38,297 nt of DNA from Phaeoceros laevis (lineage: Eukaryota > Anthocerotophyta > Anthocerotopsida > Notothyladales), in the NCBI GenBank assembly GCA_049999765.1, contig JBNGIQ010009407.1, positions 74,966 to 113,262 on the forward strand, read 5' to 3'. Below, in pieces: positions 1 to 11,798 of this stretch. Every line of letters starts with the position of its first letter. The first letter of the stretch is position 1. The position numbers and the translations under genes were made by a program. The notes under the pieces are model-generated. The model did not search any database and was not told where the DNA came from. It was given only the letters and a program-made list of their open reading frames with translations.

Positions 1-1100
1 AAAACCGCTATTCCTCACTACCTTGCCTGCCTGCCTCCCTGATAAATTCCTTCTTCCACCTGTCGAATGCAGCCTCCTACCAGCTCACATCGGACGACTG
101 AGGGAATTTTACACACAATTTCTACAGTTCAAATCAGAGTGAGCTTGTCAGCAGCGAGGAGAGCAACAAGGAAACCACCGCCGGGTGCCTGCTTCATCAG
201 CAGATTCAGATGATACGCAGACAAAACAGTGTTTGCAAGAGCGATCCATCCCACCAGCGAGAAAAATGCAAGAAAAATGAGAAGCAGTGCCGGATTGGCT
301 ACCCGGAGAAAAATGTGTGCGTGCACACGCAGGAAGCAGGCTGGCTAGCTGGCTGTGGCCCCGCAGAGGGAGGCGCTCGTAGCTGCACCGGCGACGTAGC
401 GCGCGCCGTGTCCATACAGCAGAGCCGCTGACGCCAAAGCCTGACGCCGCACCACCCCGCCCGCCTCGCGCACCATCTTCCTCCTGTTTTACTCCCCGCC
501 CTAACCAGGCTCGGCTAATGGGAGAGACACGTACTGTTACGGCGGTAAGTTAGTATTCTACGACGCGCTGTAGGTAGAAACGGCACAGCATACTACGTGT
601 CTACGTCCGTCTCCACGTGACGCGGTCCTTTTGCCACCCTCCTGGGTGCGCGCACAGCGCCCGCCATCATCACGCCACCTATCCATCTACTCCTCATGCA
701 GTACAACCGGGACCGCAGGCAACGGAATGCGTTCCGTCCAGTCCGGCCAGTATCCTCCTCGTCTAAACCAGACCTGTAGCAGCGTAGCACTGTGGTGTGA
801 AAGGCGCCTGGCGCGGTTGGGTAGGTACTCGCCCCGGCCACCATCAATGCCTTTTAATATGACACATGCTGCGCCACATGAGTGAATATGCATGGGGGCA
901 GCTAACACCACCGCCAATCCCTGGATCACGACTCACGAGAATAAACTCCCCCGGATCCCGTTCCGTTGCCAGCGGAGTGAAGTGTCCAGCTCCAGGTCCG
1001 GCCCAGTCCAGCCATACCCCAGGGAGGCACAGCAAGAGCGCGTCGCCACCCTAACGGCCTCACTGCTGGACTGGTAGTCACGTACACTCCCTCTCCTCGC
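1..1100. other. no gene recognised
   Basis: I see no ORF with recognisable protein similarity on either strand. Base composition shifts from mixed to GC-rich toward the right, as expected on approach to the promoter of the bHLH gene. The short ORFs here overlap in several frames and none resembles a known protein. No tRNA or other RNA gene was recognised. Confidence 0.5.
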
Positions 1101-1716
1101 GCGCGCAGCTCGCGTCCGTTCCGTCTGGGGCCGCTTTAGCCACAATGCCCAAGGACAGCGACGGGAAAAGCCAAAAGCAGGCCCGGCTGCAGACCCCTTT
1201 CTCCTCCCTCTGGGACCCTCCCTCCTTCCCTCCCTCCTCCCTCGTCTACATGCGCCAGGCTTGGGGCGTGGAGCAACAGCAGTTGTGACCACTTCCTCCT
1301 CCTATACCTCTGCTCTTCCCTTCTCTTTGCAGCGCGGCTCCGCGGCTTGCGGTTGTTTGGCTTTTTGCCTGTTGCTGCTCTTCTCAGACAAACCACTTCC
1401 TTCAGACTCGAGGAAGAAGCTCTGAGGCTGTGAGGTTGCATCGGCTTTGGTTGTCGTCCCAGATCCAGTGTCGGGCAAGGAAGGGAGCCGTGGGCGTCGC
1501 AATTTGGCAGGCTTTGTGAATGCTCCGGGTGTCGGGGAGGAAGGAGGAGGAGGAAGGGGGAGTAGTAGTTGTAGATCTCTTCTTCTTCAACCGCTGTTGG
1601 CTGGAGAGGAGGTGAGGGATGAGAGGACAGAAACGCGGGAGCCAGGACAACAGGGATTGCAATTGAATGAATGTGGTAGGATTAGGTGAAGAAGGAGGGT
1701 TTAGCCGGCAGAGAGG
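1101..1716 (+). promoter_or_regulatory. probable promoter and 5' leader of the BIM-like gene, with a candidate leader intron
   Basis: The stretch contains a pyrimidine-rich tract at about 1200-1246, common in plant leaders. Two upstream ATGs lie close to the main start. One at 1619 encodes 15 residues and stops at 1666. One at 1667 begins directly after that stop and overlaps the main start in another frame. A good donor (GGAG/GTGAGG, intron from 1612) and an acceptor (CCGGCAG, ending 1711) would remove both ATGs and leave five bases before the main ATG at 1717. The transcription start and this intron are inferred; no TATA box was picked out. Confidence 0.45.
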
Positions 1717-4700
1717 ATGTGGCAAACAACGACCTGGCATGCGTCTGCGGGGGCCGGGGGCAAGGGGTCCTCCGCCTGCTCCACGCACGACTTCCTCTCC
1801 CGATACGGGGACGGATCGTCGCTCTTCTCGGACCAGAGCTCAGGCCGAGGTTGGCACCGTAGTCCTTGCAATTTTTACAGTCTTTGCTGCCTGTGTGAGC
1901 TCCTCCTCGGCAGGTGTTGTTACAGTGGAGTGGAAGGAGTGGCCGGCTTTGCCGCCTTGCTTGCCTCGGGAAGCGGGGTTGTGTGGTGCAGCTGAATGTG
2001 CGTGAGGTGCATGTCTTCTGCCAGTGGTGTTTGTGTTAATGACAGCTGTGCGGTGATGCAGGCGGGGTTTCCTCCCTCACCACGCAGGACTTTCTGCAGC
2101 CGCTGGAGCGAGGCAACAACACCCGGGGCGGCACCGTGAGGGACGGCCAGGTGCCGTCCAGCTCGGAGAAGAGCGGGAGAGGAGAGCCCCGGGCTGCCCA
2201 CTCCCCTCCTCTGAGGGACGGCCCCTCCGCCGATCGACAGGTGCCGGGAAGCAACACCGCATTCGGCAGCAGCCACATCGTGCCTGCCTTTGGCGGCCGC
2301 AGCCACGCTGCTGCCATGGAGTCTGCGGCCAATTCGCTGTCCCGGAAGCTGGCGGGGAGCAATGCGGATGCTATCAGGAGCGTCCCGTTTGTAAATTCGT
2401 CGGCGCCGGCGCCGGCACCGACATCGGCGCACGCTGCGAGGGACGAGCATTCCGTGATCGAGCATTCGCGAGGCTCCGATACCATGACGGATCCGGATTC
2501 CAGCGATTTCCTGGCTCGAGGTACCATTTCTGCTGTCTGGAGTGTCTTGGATGTTCATTCTCAAGTGAGGGTAGGGGACAAGGGGATGAAGTGATGGAAA
2601 CCTGCCTCATACTTGTTGTTTGTGTTTTTGTGTTCCTGCTTTTATTGGTGCAGAGCGTGCTGAAAACCTGGCTCACTGGTCCAGTGTCCGCTTGAAATTT
2701 GGCATGTCGGACTTGGCTTTGGCCGCCAAGAATAGCATGTCACAGAATTCGCTTGAACCCGGTCTCAACCCGGGCGTCGCCTACCTGAAGTAAGTGCCAC
2801 GGGCGACTAGCCGGAACTTGGTGTTGCTTCTTGTGGGGGTTAGGGACTAATCAACTGGCGATTTCAATTGTACCAGGCAGTGGCAGCAACCGAGTCAAGG
2901 CATGAGCGATCCTTGCAGAAGACCTGTCAAGGTGCCATCGGAGGACGACGAGGATGAGGACGATGAGTACATGGACAAAACACGAGACATGCGCAAGGAC
3001 GGCCTATTCCAGAAAGGTAGGTCATTTGCCGAGAAGGTCGGCCTCTACACATGTTAACGGTTTGACGCTTGCGGCAAAGGTCTTACGCTGACTAGATGTA
3101 TATTGATTGCTTCAGGCGACTCCGCACAAAAATTGGACGGGAAGAATGGTGGCACTCCGAGGTCGAAGCACTCAGCCACTGAGCAACGGAGGCGAAGTAA
3201 AATCAATGACAGGCATGTATGGAAATAGAGCTTGTTTGCTTGCAAGTGACGTAGAGGCATGTTCCTTACATCCCATGCATTCGGGCCTTTCCGGCCACAA
3301 TTTCGCTAGTCTAACGTCAGCTGGACATGGACAACAGGTTTCAGATGCTGCGGCAACTGGTACCGCACAGTGATCAGAAAAGGGACAAGGCCTCGTTTCT
3401 GTTGGAGGTAGGTCCTCTGCTTTCTGGACCAGTTTTTGCCTGCAGGGTTTCCGAATCATTCCTCGGCAGGGTCTGTGTGTTTCGCGGTTGTCATATTGCT
3501 TGCTGGTCTCATCGTGTCCGTGGTTGTCTTTGCAGGTCATTGAATATATTCAGATACTCAAGGACAAAGTTAAGAAGTACGAGAATGTGGAGCATGGAAG
3601 GAACCAGGACAGGCTGAAATCCATGGTCTGGGACCTGTGCAAGGTACGACAGCTACGTTTCACCGATATGTGGTCTAATTTTACAGCACTTCCGTGGGAG
3701 TCTCCCTTCTTTTGTTGCACGTAATTAATGCACTTCTGGAGCATGTCTCACCTCTAATGATGCCCTCAACGTTTACAGAGAAACGCTGGGGCCGGAGACT
3801 CAGCTGTAAATATAGATGCGTCGTGGCTCGATTCCCTGGGCTTACCGAAGGAACAGAGCTCTCCAGTTTCGGGAGTTTCAATGGACATCAAGCAAGTAAG
3901 TGACACTGTGCTTGCAAGATTGCTTTCAGCATGGAGATGGTTCTTTTTTCTACATGGCTGAACCTAAGACGCGTCTCTGTATCGTCACAGCAGCCTGCTC
4001 AAATGCCATTTGGCAGGACATTGGGAGGGTATCCTGTACCATCAAAGCCGCAGCTCTCCAACGAAGGACCGCTGGCTAATCCCATGTCCACGATGTCGAA
4101 TTCCACCTACGACCGAGAAAACTTCAGCGAGGCTGCCGAATCCATGTCATTCAGGGGGCGTCCGAACGGGCACCTAACTTCGGCAGGAATAGGAGGGGTG
4201 AGTTCTCAAGAATATTCGGCGCAGCAGCAGCAGCATTTACGCGAGCACAAGTATTATGCCCAGGCTGTCAGGCCCTTGCAACCGGATGTACTGAGCAGCG
4301 CGCAGTCTAACGAGGATGGCGTGAAGTCTTTTGCGTCCAAGGCGGAGCAGCGACAGTATTCTCCCCCTCCTGCTTATGGGGCCTCTCTTCCGCGACACCA
4401 GTCTGCTTGCGTACAGTCCGCGGGTAACGATACCCCGCACTCAGCAGCGAGCAGGCGTCCACAACCGCAGCTCAATGGCACTTCCCAGGAGCCCTCGTTG
4501 CAGGAGAGTTCTCGGGATCCGCCCAATTCGTGCCAGGAACCGGTTGCCATCCAGGGGGGAGTTATCAACGTTTCAAGTGTCTACTCTCAAGGGTAAGTAA
4601 GATCCTGTATTTCCGCCGGAAGACTTGCTATTTCCTACCCAACGTGTGGCTAACTCTTGGACATGGTGACGGCAGGTTGTTGGACACACTCACAAAGGCC

Positions 4701-5038
4701 TTGCAAAGTTCGGGCCTCGACTTGTCTCAGGCCAACATATCAGTGCAGATTGACCTATGCAAGACCACAGCGGCTACCTCCACCAAGGTCAGTCGATTCG
4801 TCCAGTTTCCCACACTTGCTTTGCAGATCAGTGTATTTGACATGCCCTTGATTCCCTTCTTTTTGGCTCTATCTGAGTCTCCTCCTCAAACTGTCATACG
4901 CAGGTGGCTGCTCAAACCCCTGAGTCCTCTACTCAAAGTCACCAATCTCAGGAACATACGAGACAAGCCGGGTCATATCCTGATTCTGACCTGCAGCACC
5001 CCCACAAAAGACCAAAGCTTGAGATCGATGTCAGCTGA
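1717..5038 (+). CDS. BIM: bHLH transcription factor, BIM (BES1-interacting Myc-like) family
   Basis: Predicted nuclear DNA-binding protein. BIM proteins of seed plants partner BES1 at E-boxes in brassinosteroid responses; that role is family knowledge only. Exons by hand: 1717-1849, 2062-2520, 2654-2789, 2877-3016, 3116-3212, 3338-3407, 3536-3643, 3779-3895, 3991-4592, 4676-4787, 4904-5038. All phases agree and give about 702 residues. The N terminus has the family motifs STHDFLSRYG and TTQDFLQPLE. Exon 4 has an acidic run (EDDEDEDDE). The bHLH spans about residues 304-361 and begins PRSKHSATEQRRRSKINDR, with the His-Glu-Arg pattern expected for E-box binding. Near residues 621-650 is the BIM C-terminal signature (LQSSGLDLSQANISVQIDL). 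A basic stretch (HKRPK) precedes the stop. Intron 5 begins with GC, not GT. The start was chosen because it joins in phase to the conserved N-terminal motifs. Confidence 0.9.
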
Positions 5039-5600
5039 CATCCGTCGGATGCTGGTGTGGTGCGTGTCTTGAGATATCCACTGAGATGTCCGTGGTGGAG
5101 AGGCCCTGATTACCCCTTAATTTGGTGAAAATTCAAACTTCCTTTGCTTTGGATGTAGATAGCCAGAATTACCTTATGCCGTGGTGTATCCTTACCTGCA
5201 CCAGACCCCACTCTGAATTGAGAGTTCTGCAGTCAGGTTGGACCCACATGCTAGGTACCGCTGATCCATGATACTGCATGACCCATGATACCGCGTGGAA
5301 GCTTGTTATACTAGGGGCTGGTTGACAAGCTTGTCAGCTAGCACTTGGAAAATTCGCATTGTGTACTGAAACAGGCAAGCGGGGTTCAGACACAACAGTC
5401 TTTGACCTCCTCTTCAGCAGGAGGCCCGGGTGGAACCCCTTCGGCACATGGGCCCTGCACTGTATAGTAGTGATGAGTTTGTAAATCTAGGAATTCATTG
5501 AATTTGTAATTTTGTACCTGGAAATTCTTTGAATTTGGACTGTAGTCAGCAATGTGACGTTGAGGTCTTCAATAAGAAAATGTCATTAGGATGGCAATCT
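5039..5600 (+). other. probable 3' UTR of the BIM-like gene
   Basis: Downstream of the TGA at 5036-5038 the sequence becomes AT-richer. It contains TTTGTAA-type elements near 5478-5510 and a near-AATAAA signal (CAATAAGAAAA) at about 5569-5579. These fit a plant polyadenylation region, but the exact cleavage site cannot be fixed from the sequence. Confidence 0.35.
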
Positions 5601-7610
5601 GCACACTGTTCCTCCTGCCGTTGATAGTTGTCTCCTGTTGCCCCCAGACTGTTCTCTAGTCTGGGAGTCTGGGAAACCTAGGCAACAAGAGAGAACTGTG
5701 GGACCCAAGCTCCGCCATGCCGAAGCGACGAGGGACCAGGTTTCTGGCACTAGCACTTGGCTGTATGACAAGTGCGCATCTGATGGATGTACGGACCACT
5801 GGGGTACACGAGGCTTCCCATATGCCGTGTCTGGGCGTCCAGGGACTCGAGGACTGCGACTCAGAGAGGATGACGATCTGATGAGTGGGGCATGAATGAA
5901 GGCCTAAGCTCATTCTTTGCTTCATTTCTTTTGTGTCTTAAAATTCATCCATATCCAATCGGAAGAAAAGCTGACATTTTTTCATCATTCATATCACCAG
6001 GAATGCAGGAATAGAAAGTTGGAGGAACGCTTCTCCTTTTGCCACGATAGGAAGTATGACGTCCAATAATCGACATGCAGGCTGCTTTGTGCATTGAAGC
6101 CGGGGGCCGCCTTGCCTTTATGCCTGTCATGTAGCCTCAGCCTGAGCTTGCGGCGAACCATTCATAGAAAAAGAGGTGAACATGGTCACAGCCACCTCTT
6201 ATTCGCAAGCCACTGAGACGCAATGATTACTGTTGCAAGAATAGTGTACCAGGTATACCACTACAACCGTGCGCACTAACTCGCGGTGGTGTGCGGCCGC
6301 GGTGGCAGCCAGCAGATTTATGCAAGACAAGTCCGTCTCGTGAACACCGAGGACAGTGTGCCACCAGAACCCTCGGGAAAAGCACCGTCTTCCAACACCT
6401 TCGCGCGCGGGGATGCAATAATTCGGCACCCGGGTGATCCACAGCAACAAGCAACTCCTGCCCGGCAGAGCATCGGCTGCTTTGACAACAGCAGGTGCTA
6501 TACTAGCTCCTCCTCCCGAGGATTCCCGTTCCTTTGCGCACCTGCGGCCGGGCGTCGATGACTCTGGGAGCCAGCAGCAACGGGATCGCGATCGGAACCC
6601 CGGCAGCTTCCAATTCGCAGCGGAGTGTGCGATTCAACATGGAGCTCCAATTTTCTGGCCCACGGCTACCAGATCCCAGCGCCTGCTCCATGGAAGAAGC
6701 TCCTAGGAGTCGCACGTACACCAAGAAGAGGAAGCGAGGTGCCGGCGCTGTTGGATGCAATTTTCCGGCCCCTCTCCAGCCCGAGTCATCCGCGTTCTGG
6801 TTGCCAGCCGCAAGAGGCGCGCCGGGCCTGGTGTGGCTTACGGGGCTGGCTGTAGCCCGCGGGCTTGCCAATATCTCCTTCACCAAGGCGGGACGGGATC
6901 CGTAGGAGGAGCCAAGAATTGGTGCTGCTACGAATTTTGATCGTGAAGGAGGATCTGACTTTGGACTCTGCCTCGGTTCTTATTTGCAAGCTGCTCCAAG
7001 AACAGTGTTTTTGTCTGGTTCGCTGTTACTTAGCTGAAGTCTTGGACAGCGGACTCCAGCGAAGATGCTCGATGCAGGTGCGCATGCACCGGACTTGTGC
7101 ATCTCCATTTAAGCTGCCCGCCTCCAGATATTAGGGAAGAATTTGCGAGCCTCTTGAGGATCATTGAGATGCCCCTAGGTCATTTGCTTTCCTGCGCGGC
7201 AGTGGAACATTTGTGAAATGCCGGATGTAAGGTGGTGAAGTGGCAAGTTTAGGGAGAACTGTTGAACTGCTGGCGGTCGAGATTACCCGCAACTCTGGTT
7301 GTGAGCCACAGGTTTGTTGCCTAATTAAGCAAAGGCACAATTCCCAAAGTTGCTTCTCTTGCATGTCATCGGTGTCTGTGCCTCAGACACTGTCGGAACT
7401 TCAGCGTCTTATTCATTATGAGCAGAATGTGCGTATGTACCGAGGCCACTGTATCAATTTCACGAGTCAGTTTGTAGATCTGGAGGAAACGTCTTGAAAC
7501 GAAACTGGGTGCGCAGGAATTCCTCTATCCGTGACCCGAGGGCACAGTACGCACAGTATTGCTATACATCTGAGAGAAGGTAGAGGACATGCCTGATATA
7601 CATCATGTGG
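5601..7610. other. unassigned sequence between two convergent genes
   Basis: This stretch lies between the 3' ends of the BIM-like gene (+) and the NLR gene (-), so part of it is NLR 3' UTR. A GC-rich segment at about 6280-6905 has long open frames. One + frame from 6534 to 6905 contains a KKRKRG-type basic cluster and a second + frame overlaps it; none resembles a family I know. A further + frame ends with a stop near 7496 and reads plausibly over its last 40 codons (SELQRLIHYEQNVRMYRGHC). I could not join these pieces into a gene and make no functional claim. Confidence 0.4.
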
Positions 7611-10600
7611 TTATGTTATCTCAAGGACTCCCAACATTTGTAGTTGTCTTAGTTGTGGTGTCAATAGGCCCGGGCGGTCACCTAGGTCTAGCCTTTTCAG
7701 AGCAAGAGACGCCAGCTGGTTCGGAATATGATCCAATGGCACATCCCTGAGCTTGAGCTCTTCCAGCCTCCTGAAGCGGAACAGACTAAAACGATACTCA
7801 TTGTTAGCTTTCTTGGCAGTGCCATTTTGTTCATCCGTCTGACTGCCAAGATCATCGTCCTCTGTACCTGCATCTGACTGACCTTTAGATAGATCAAAAG
7901 GTACGCTAGAGGAAAGATCATCAGAGAACAAGTTGTCAAGGCTTCGAATGCCTTTGCACCTACTCAGGTCCAGGTGGCCAAGGTTGGGAAGAGTTGAGAG
8001 AGAGGCGGGTAGCTGTTGCAGGCTGTCACAGCCAGACAGTCTCAGCTCGGAGAGCACTGGGAAGGCGTCTCGTTGCACAGGAGGGAACTCTTTCAGTCCT
8101 TTGCAGTCTTCCATCCACAGTTCCTGGTATAACCAAACATGTCTCGAACTCATTAGCAAGCACATAAAATGGGAACGGCAGCAGCTGTAGATTAATTTGG
8201 ATGCAAATCAAACTGTAAAGCTGACCTGTAGTGCTGGAAAAGCCCCTCCAGTTGTGAACTTCGGTGGGAGGTCTGTTATGCCCTTACAATCATTCAGGTA
8301 GAGTCTTTGCAGCCGTGGAAGGTTTTGAAGGTCTGGGAGTACGTTTAGCCCCGTACATCGTCTCAAATCAAGGGTGACCAGTTGTGTGAGCAACCCCGTC
8401 CAGCTTGGCAAGGATGCCAGTGCACAACAGAAACTAAGATCTAGAATGTGGAGCTGCGGGGCAATGCTGGTCTCCAACTCATCAGGTAAAGATGACAGCG
8501 ACTCGAAGCTAATTTTCAGTACCTGAAGATTTGTCAGGGCTGAAATACTGGAAGGTAGAACCTCGTGTTTTGTGCTCTCAATCCGGAGGTCGGTAAGACG
8601 TTTCAACGCGAACAAACTCTCAAGGGCATTCCTAGCCTGCCGAGAAAGTACTGGCACTTTCAAATTGCTCCGAGTTCGCCTGAAAACTGGTCGTGTAACT
8701 GCACATCACATGCCACATCCTGTGAGCAGGCAAAGCTTGAGCACGGAAGTGTTGCTAGCACTTTTGTTGCCAAAACAAGAATACAAGAACCTCAGGTACC
8801 TTTCTCTTCCCAAAAAGTACGGCATCCTCCTGTGTTGAGAGAGCGGAGATGCTTCAGATAAGAAATCTCAAAGGTTAGGGGTTCTACATTCGAACAACCT
8901 TGCACGCTGAGAAATGCAAGGTTTTTCAAATTTTTAAGGGAACTCGGCAGTTTACGTAAGGATGTATTGGACGACAGGTCAAGATGGACAAGATGTTTCA
9001 GGTCCCCTATACTGCTTGGGAGCATTTCGATACTTGTTCGACTGAGGTCCAGCACCTTGAGTTCAGCGAATCCCTCCAAAAAACCTGCACCAGGACAAGC
9101 AAAGAACGGGTTTGCTCAACTCTAGTAAAAACAGGACACCCAAGTGGCTTGAAGGAGGAGAGTGCGGGAACAGTGCTAACTTGGCGGGACAGATTTCAGT
9201 GGCTTGTTTTTCCTCAGGAGCAGCACTTCCAGCTTGGGAGCTCGTAATTTGGCTGGCAGTGTCTTCAAAGAATTGTCGATGAGCGAGATTTTTGTTGCTT
9301 GAAGGACCGGCTTCCTGTTTGAAGTTGTAGTTCGACCATCTCCTGAATTAAGAATCTTGTCTGTGGACCAGGGGAAACTCACAAGCCCTTTCCCAGCTTT
9401 AAATAGGCAATCCTGTGATCACAATACAAGCATGTCAGAGAGGGAGCAAGAATACTTCTGGACAAAGAGCCGACACACTTGTGGTAACTACGACCAAAAC
9501 TTACGTAGGCATAGACCTCCTTCTTTTGCTGTATAGCATAAAGAGCATAATCTCGCAAAACATCGTGAATCTGGACCCATTGCAGCCTCATGTACCTGTT
9601 GCTTTGGAATGAAAGCTCTATGAGCGATCTCCCGATCAGGACTCCCAAGAGGAAATAGGCATCAGGCAAAAGATCGTAGTATTCATTTGCCTGCAGTATC
9701 CCCTCTCCAGCCCAAAGGTCAACAAGGTATTCCACTTTGACAACATCATCTTCTGGGAAGGCAGCGAAGTACAAGAAGCACTTCTGAAGGCGTGGGTCGA
9801 TAGGCATCAGAGCATCAAAGCTCAGTTGAATTCTTTGGTACAAAAGCAGCTCGTGATCGTGGTTCAGAGTTTCGGCTTCTCGTAGTTTGTCCAAAGCCCT
9901 TTGCCACTGTTCCTCCAGTTTCTGGCAAGCCAGAGCTCTGCCTACAACTTTGAGAGCTAGTGGAAGTCCTTTGCACTCGTTCACCACTTCTTTCACCTGG
10001 AAAAACAAGGAAAGAGAAACACTGTTGTTGCGCATCTACTCAGGTACAGGGTTATATGGAAACTATCTAGCAAGCAGGAAGACTCTAAGCAACATTCATG
10101 AGAGGGAGAGAAGTTTAACCAATTTCTGGAACGACTTTGAAGCTGGCCATTTAGCAGTTCCACCAAATGCATGTTGGCAGAAGAGCTTCCAGCTATCGTC
10201 GGCAGACAGGTGTTCCATTCTGACTGTTGCATCATCCGCAGCATGCACCCGCTCCAGAACCTAACACCAGAATTCTATCAATCATGGAAGAAAGCATGCT
10301 ACACGAGAGACCTCCAAATGAAAGATCTGCTTGAACCTTCTGGGTGTGAAATCCTGTTAGTGCTCACTTCCAGATTTCGTGTCGTCACTAGGATTCTGCA
10401 GCCCAGCTCCTCCTTGGATATAAAGTCCATCCACTCCAGAACTGGCTTTCCTTCGTCCTCCCAAACATCGTCCAGGACCAACAAAAACTTCCTCCCTCGC
10501 AGTGCATTGCAGAGCTTTTTCTTATACTCTTCCCTGGACTGAGCAACAGCGTTTTGCATCCCTATTTTCTCACAAAGCTTCATCTGGAGCCTCTCTATTG

Positions 10601-11798
10601 AGGGCTCCTTTCCAACAGTCAACCAGAATGTCATGCCCGTGAAGTGATTGTGGATTCGGGGGTTGTTTTTCACTCTCTGGGCAAGCAAGGTTTTCCCAAT
10701 CCCTCCTTTACCCCAGATGCCTACCCACGGTGACCCGTTCTCAGCTGAAAGAAGGAACCCCACCAACTGCTTCATTGCAGCCTCCGTCCCAAACACATAG
10801 TCTGGGACTGGCTCTAGGTCCTGAGCATATGCTACATCTGCCTCTGATCCACCAAAGTGCCTGCTGGTTCCCAACTCCATTTCCAGGCTTTTTGAAGTGG
10901 TGGTCCCTCCGCCCCTTGTTCTGAACAGTTTCAAGTCCTGAAGTTCATCGGCACAGCTGTCGCCGTCCCAGCTACTTCGTCCTGACCCGTGAGACTGTCT
11001 TCGCCATGCAATACGCCAGTTTTTGCTGTTCTCTTCAGAAGAGAGGGCATTTGTCAGATTATCAGTTTTGCTCTTGATTTCACTGTATGCAGTAGCTTCA
11101 CTCATGTAGCCCCCGTTATTGCACCATTCTCGGGTGGTAACCGACAGCTCCAAACGGCTCAGCTGCTGCCAGAGTTCCTGCGTAGCGACCTCCATCGCAG
11201 TCAGCTTAGCTAGGATGGCAAATGGAGCATGGTCTGCGGCCAGTTCCTTGATGCGAACTGTCAGGTCGAGAATTGCCCGTGACATCTTGTAGCTTGTGAT
11301 CATGTTGAGATTCTTCCGGGTCTCAAAATTGCAATCCTCCAGCAGCTCTACCGCTTCCTGTAGCAAGTGCTCCAGCTGCCGCAACCAGTCGTCTACAGCC
11401 CGGGACGCTGAATACAGCATCATGGTTGCGCCCATGCCAAGACACAAATAACAGATTATACATCAGTGCGGATGCCACACGTGGTTCCATCTCAGATCCC
11501 TCCCACAGGCACGCAACCTCTAGCAGATAGAGCACTCTGATTGAGAGTAATTTCAAATGAGGCAAGGAGTTGCGTTGAACATACATTTCTGGCCATGGGA
11601 TGACCCCGAGCGGGATGAGCTTGACAATGAGCCCGCTTCCACTTCCAACAGCAGGGGCTTGATGCTCTGCAAAAGAACCTCCAAATTCTTCCTGTACTTC
11701 GCAAAATTCTTCGCCTGTTTCACGGCCTTGATAGCCTGGTCCAGGAGCTTGGCGACTCCGTACCCCACCAGACCAGCCACGACCCCTGGATCCCCCAT
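7611..11798 (-). CDS. RPW8-NB-ARC-LRR immune receptor (RNL/CNL-like NLR)
   Basis: Intracellular NLR; the NB-ARC domain is a nucleotide switch and the N-terminal domain signals in plant immunity. Exons in coding order: 11798-11585, 11407-10368, 10260-10120, 9996-9505, 9412-9181, 9084-8800, 8698-8226, 8123-7611. Phases agree and give about 1129 residues. The N terminus (about 1-150) is helical and RPW8-like. NB-ARC motifs follow in order: P-loop GKGGIGKT near 304, kinase-2 LLVLDDVW near 380, LVTTRN, GLPL near 475, CFLYFAAFPED near 538, and IHDVLRDYA near 608, where Ile replaces the usual Met or the Gln of RNLs. LRRs run from about 660 to the end. They carry an acidic, Ser/Thr-rich insertion at about 1015-1060. 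The acceptor at 8698 could instead be 8686, also in phase. The gene looks intact. Whether it is a helper or a sensor cannot be decided here. Confidence 0.87.

Noticed and set aside
3213-3337. A GT donor at CAT/GTATGG with acceptor at 3320 for BIM intron 5
   Set aside because: It keeps frame but inserts extra residues into the first helix of a highly conserved bHLH; the GC donor gives the conserved sequence exactly.
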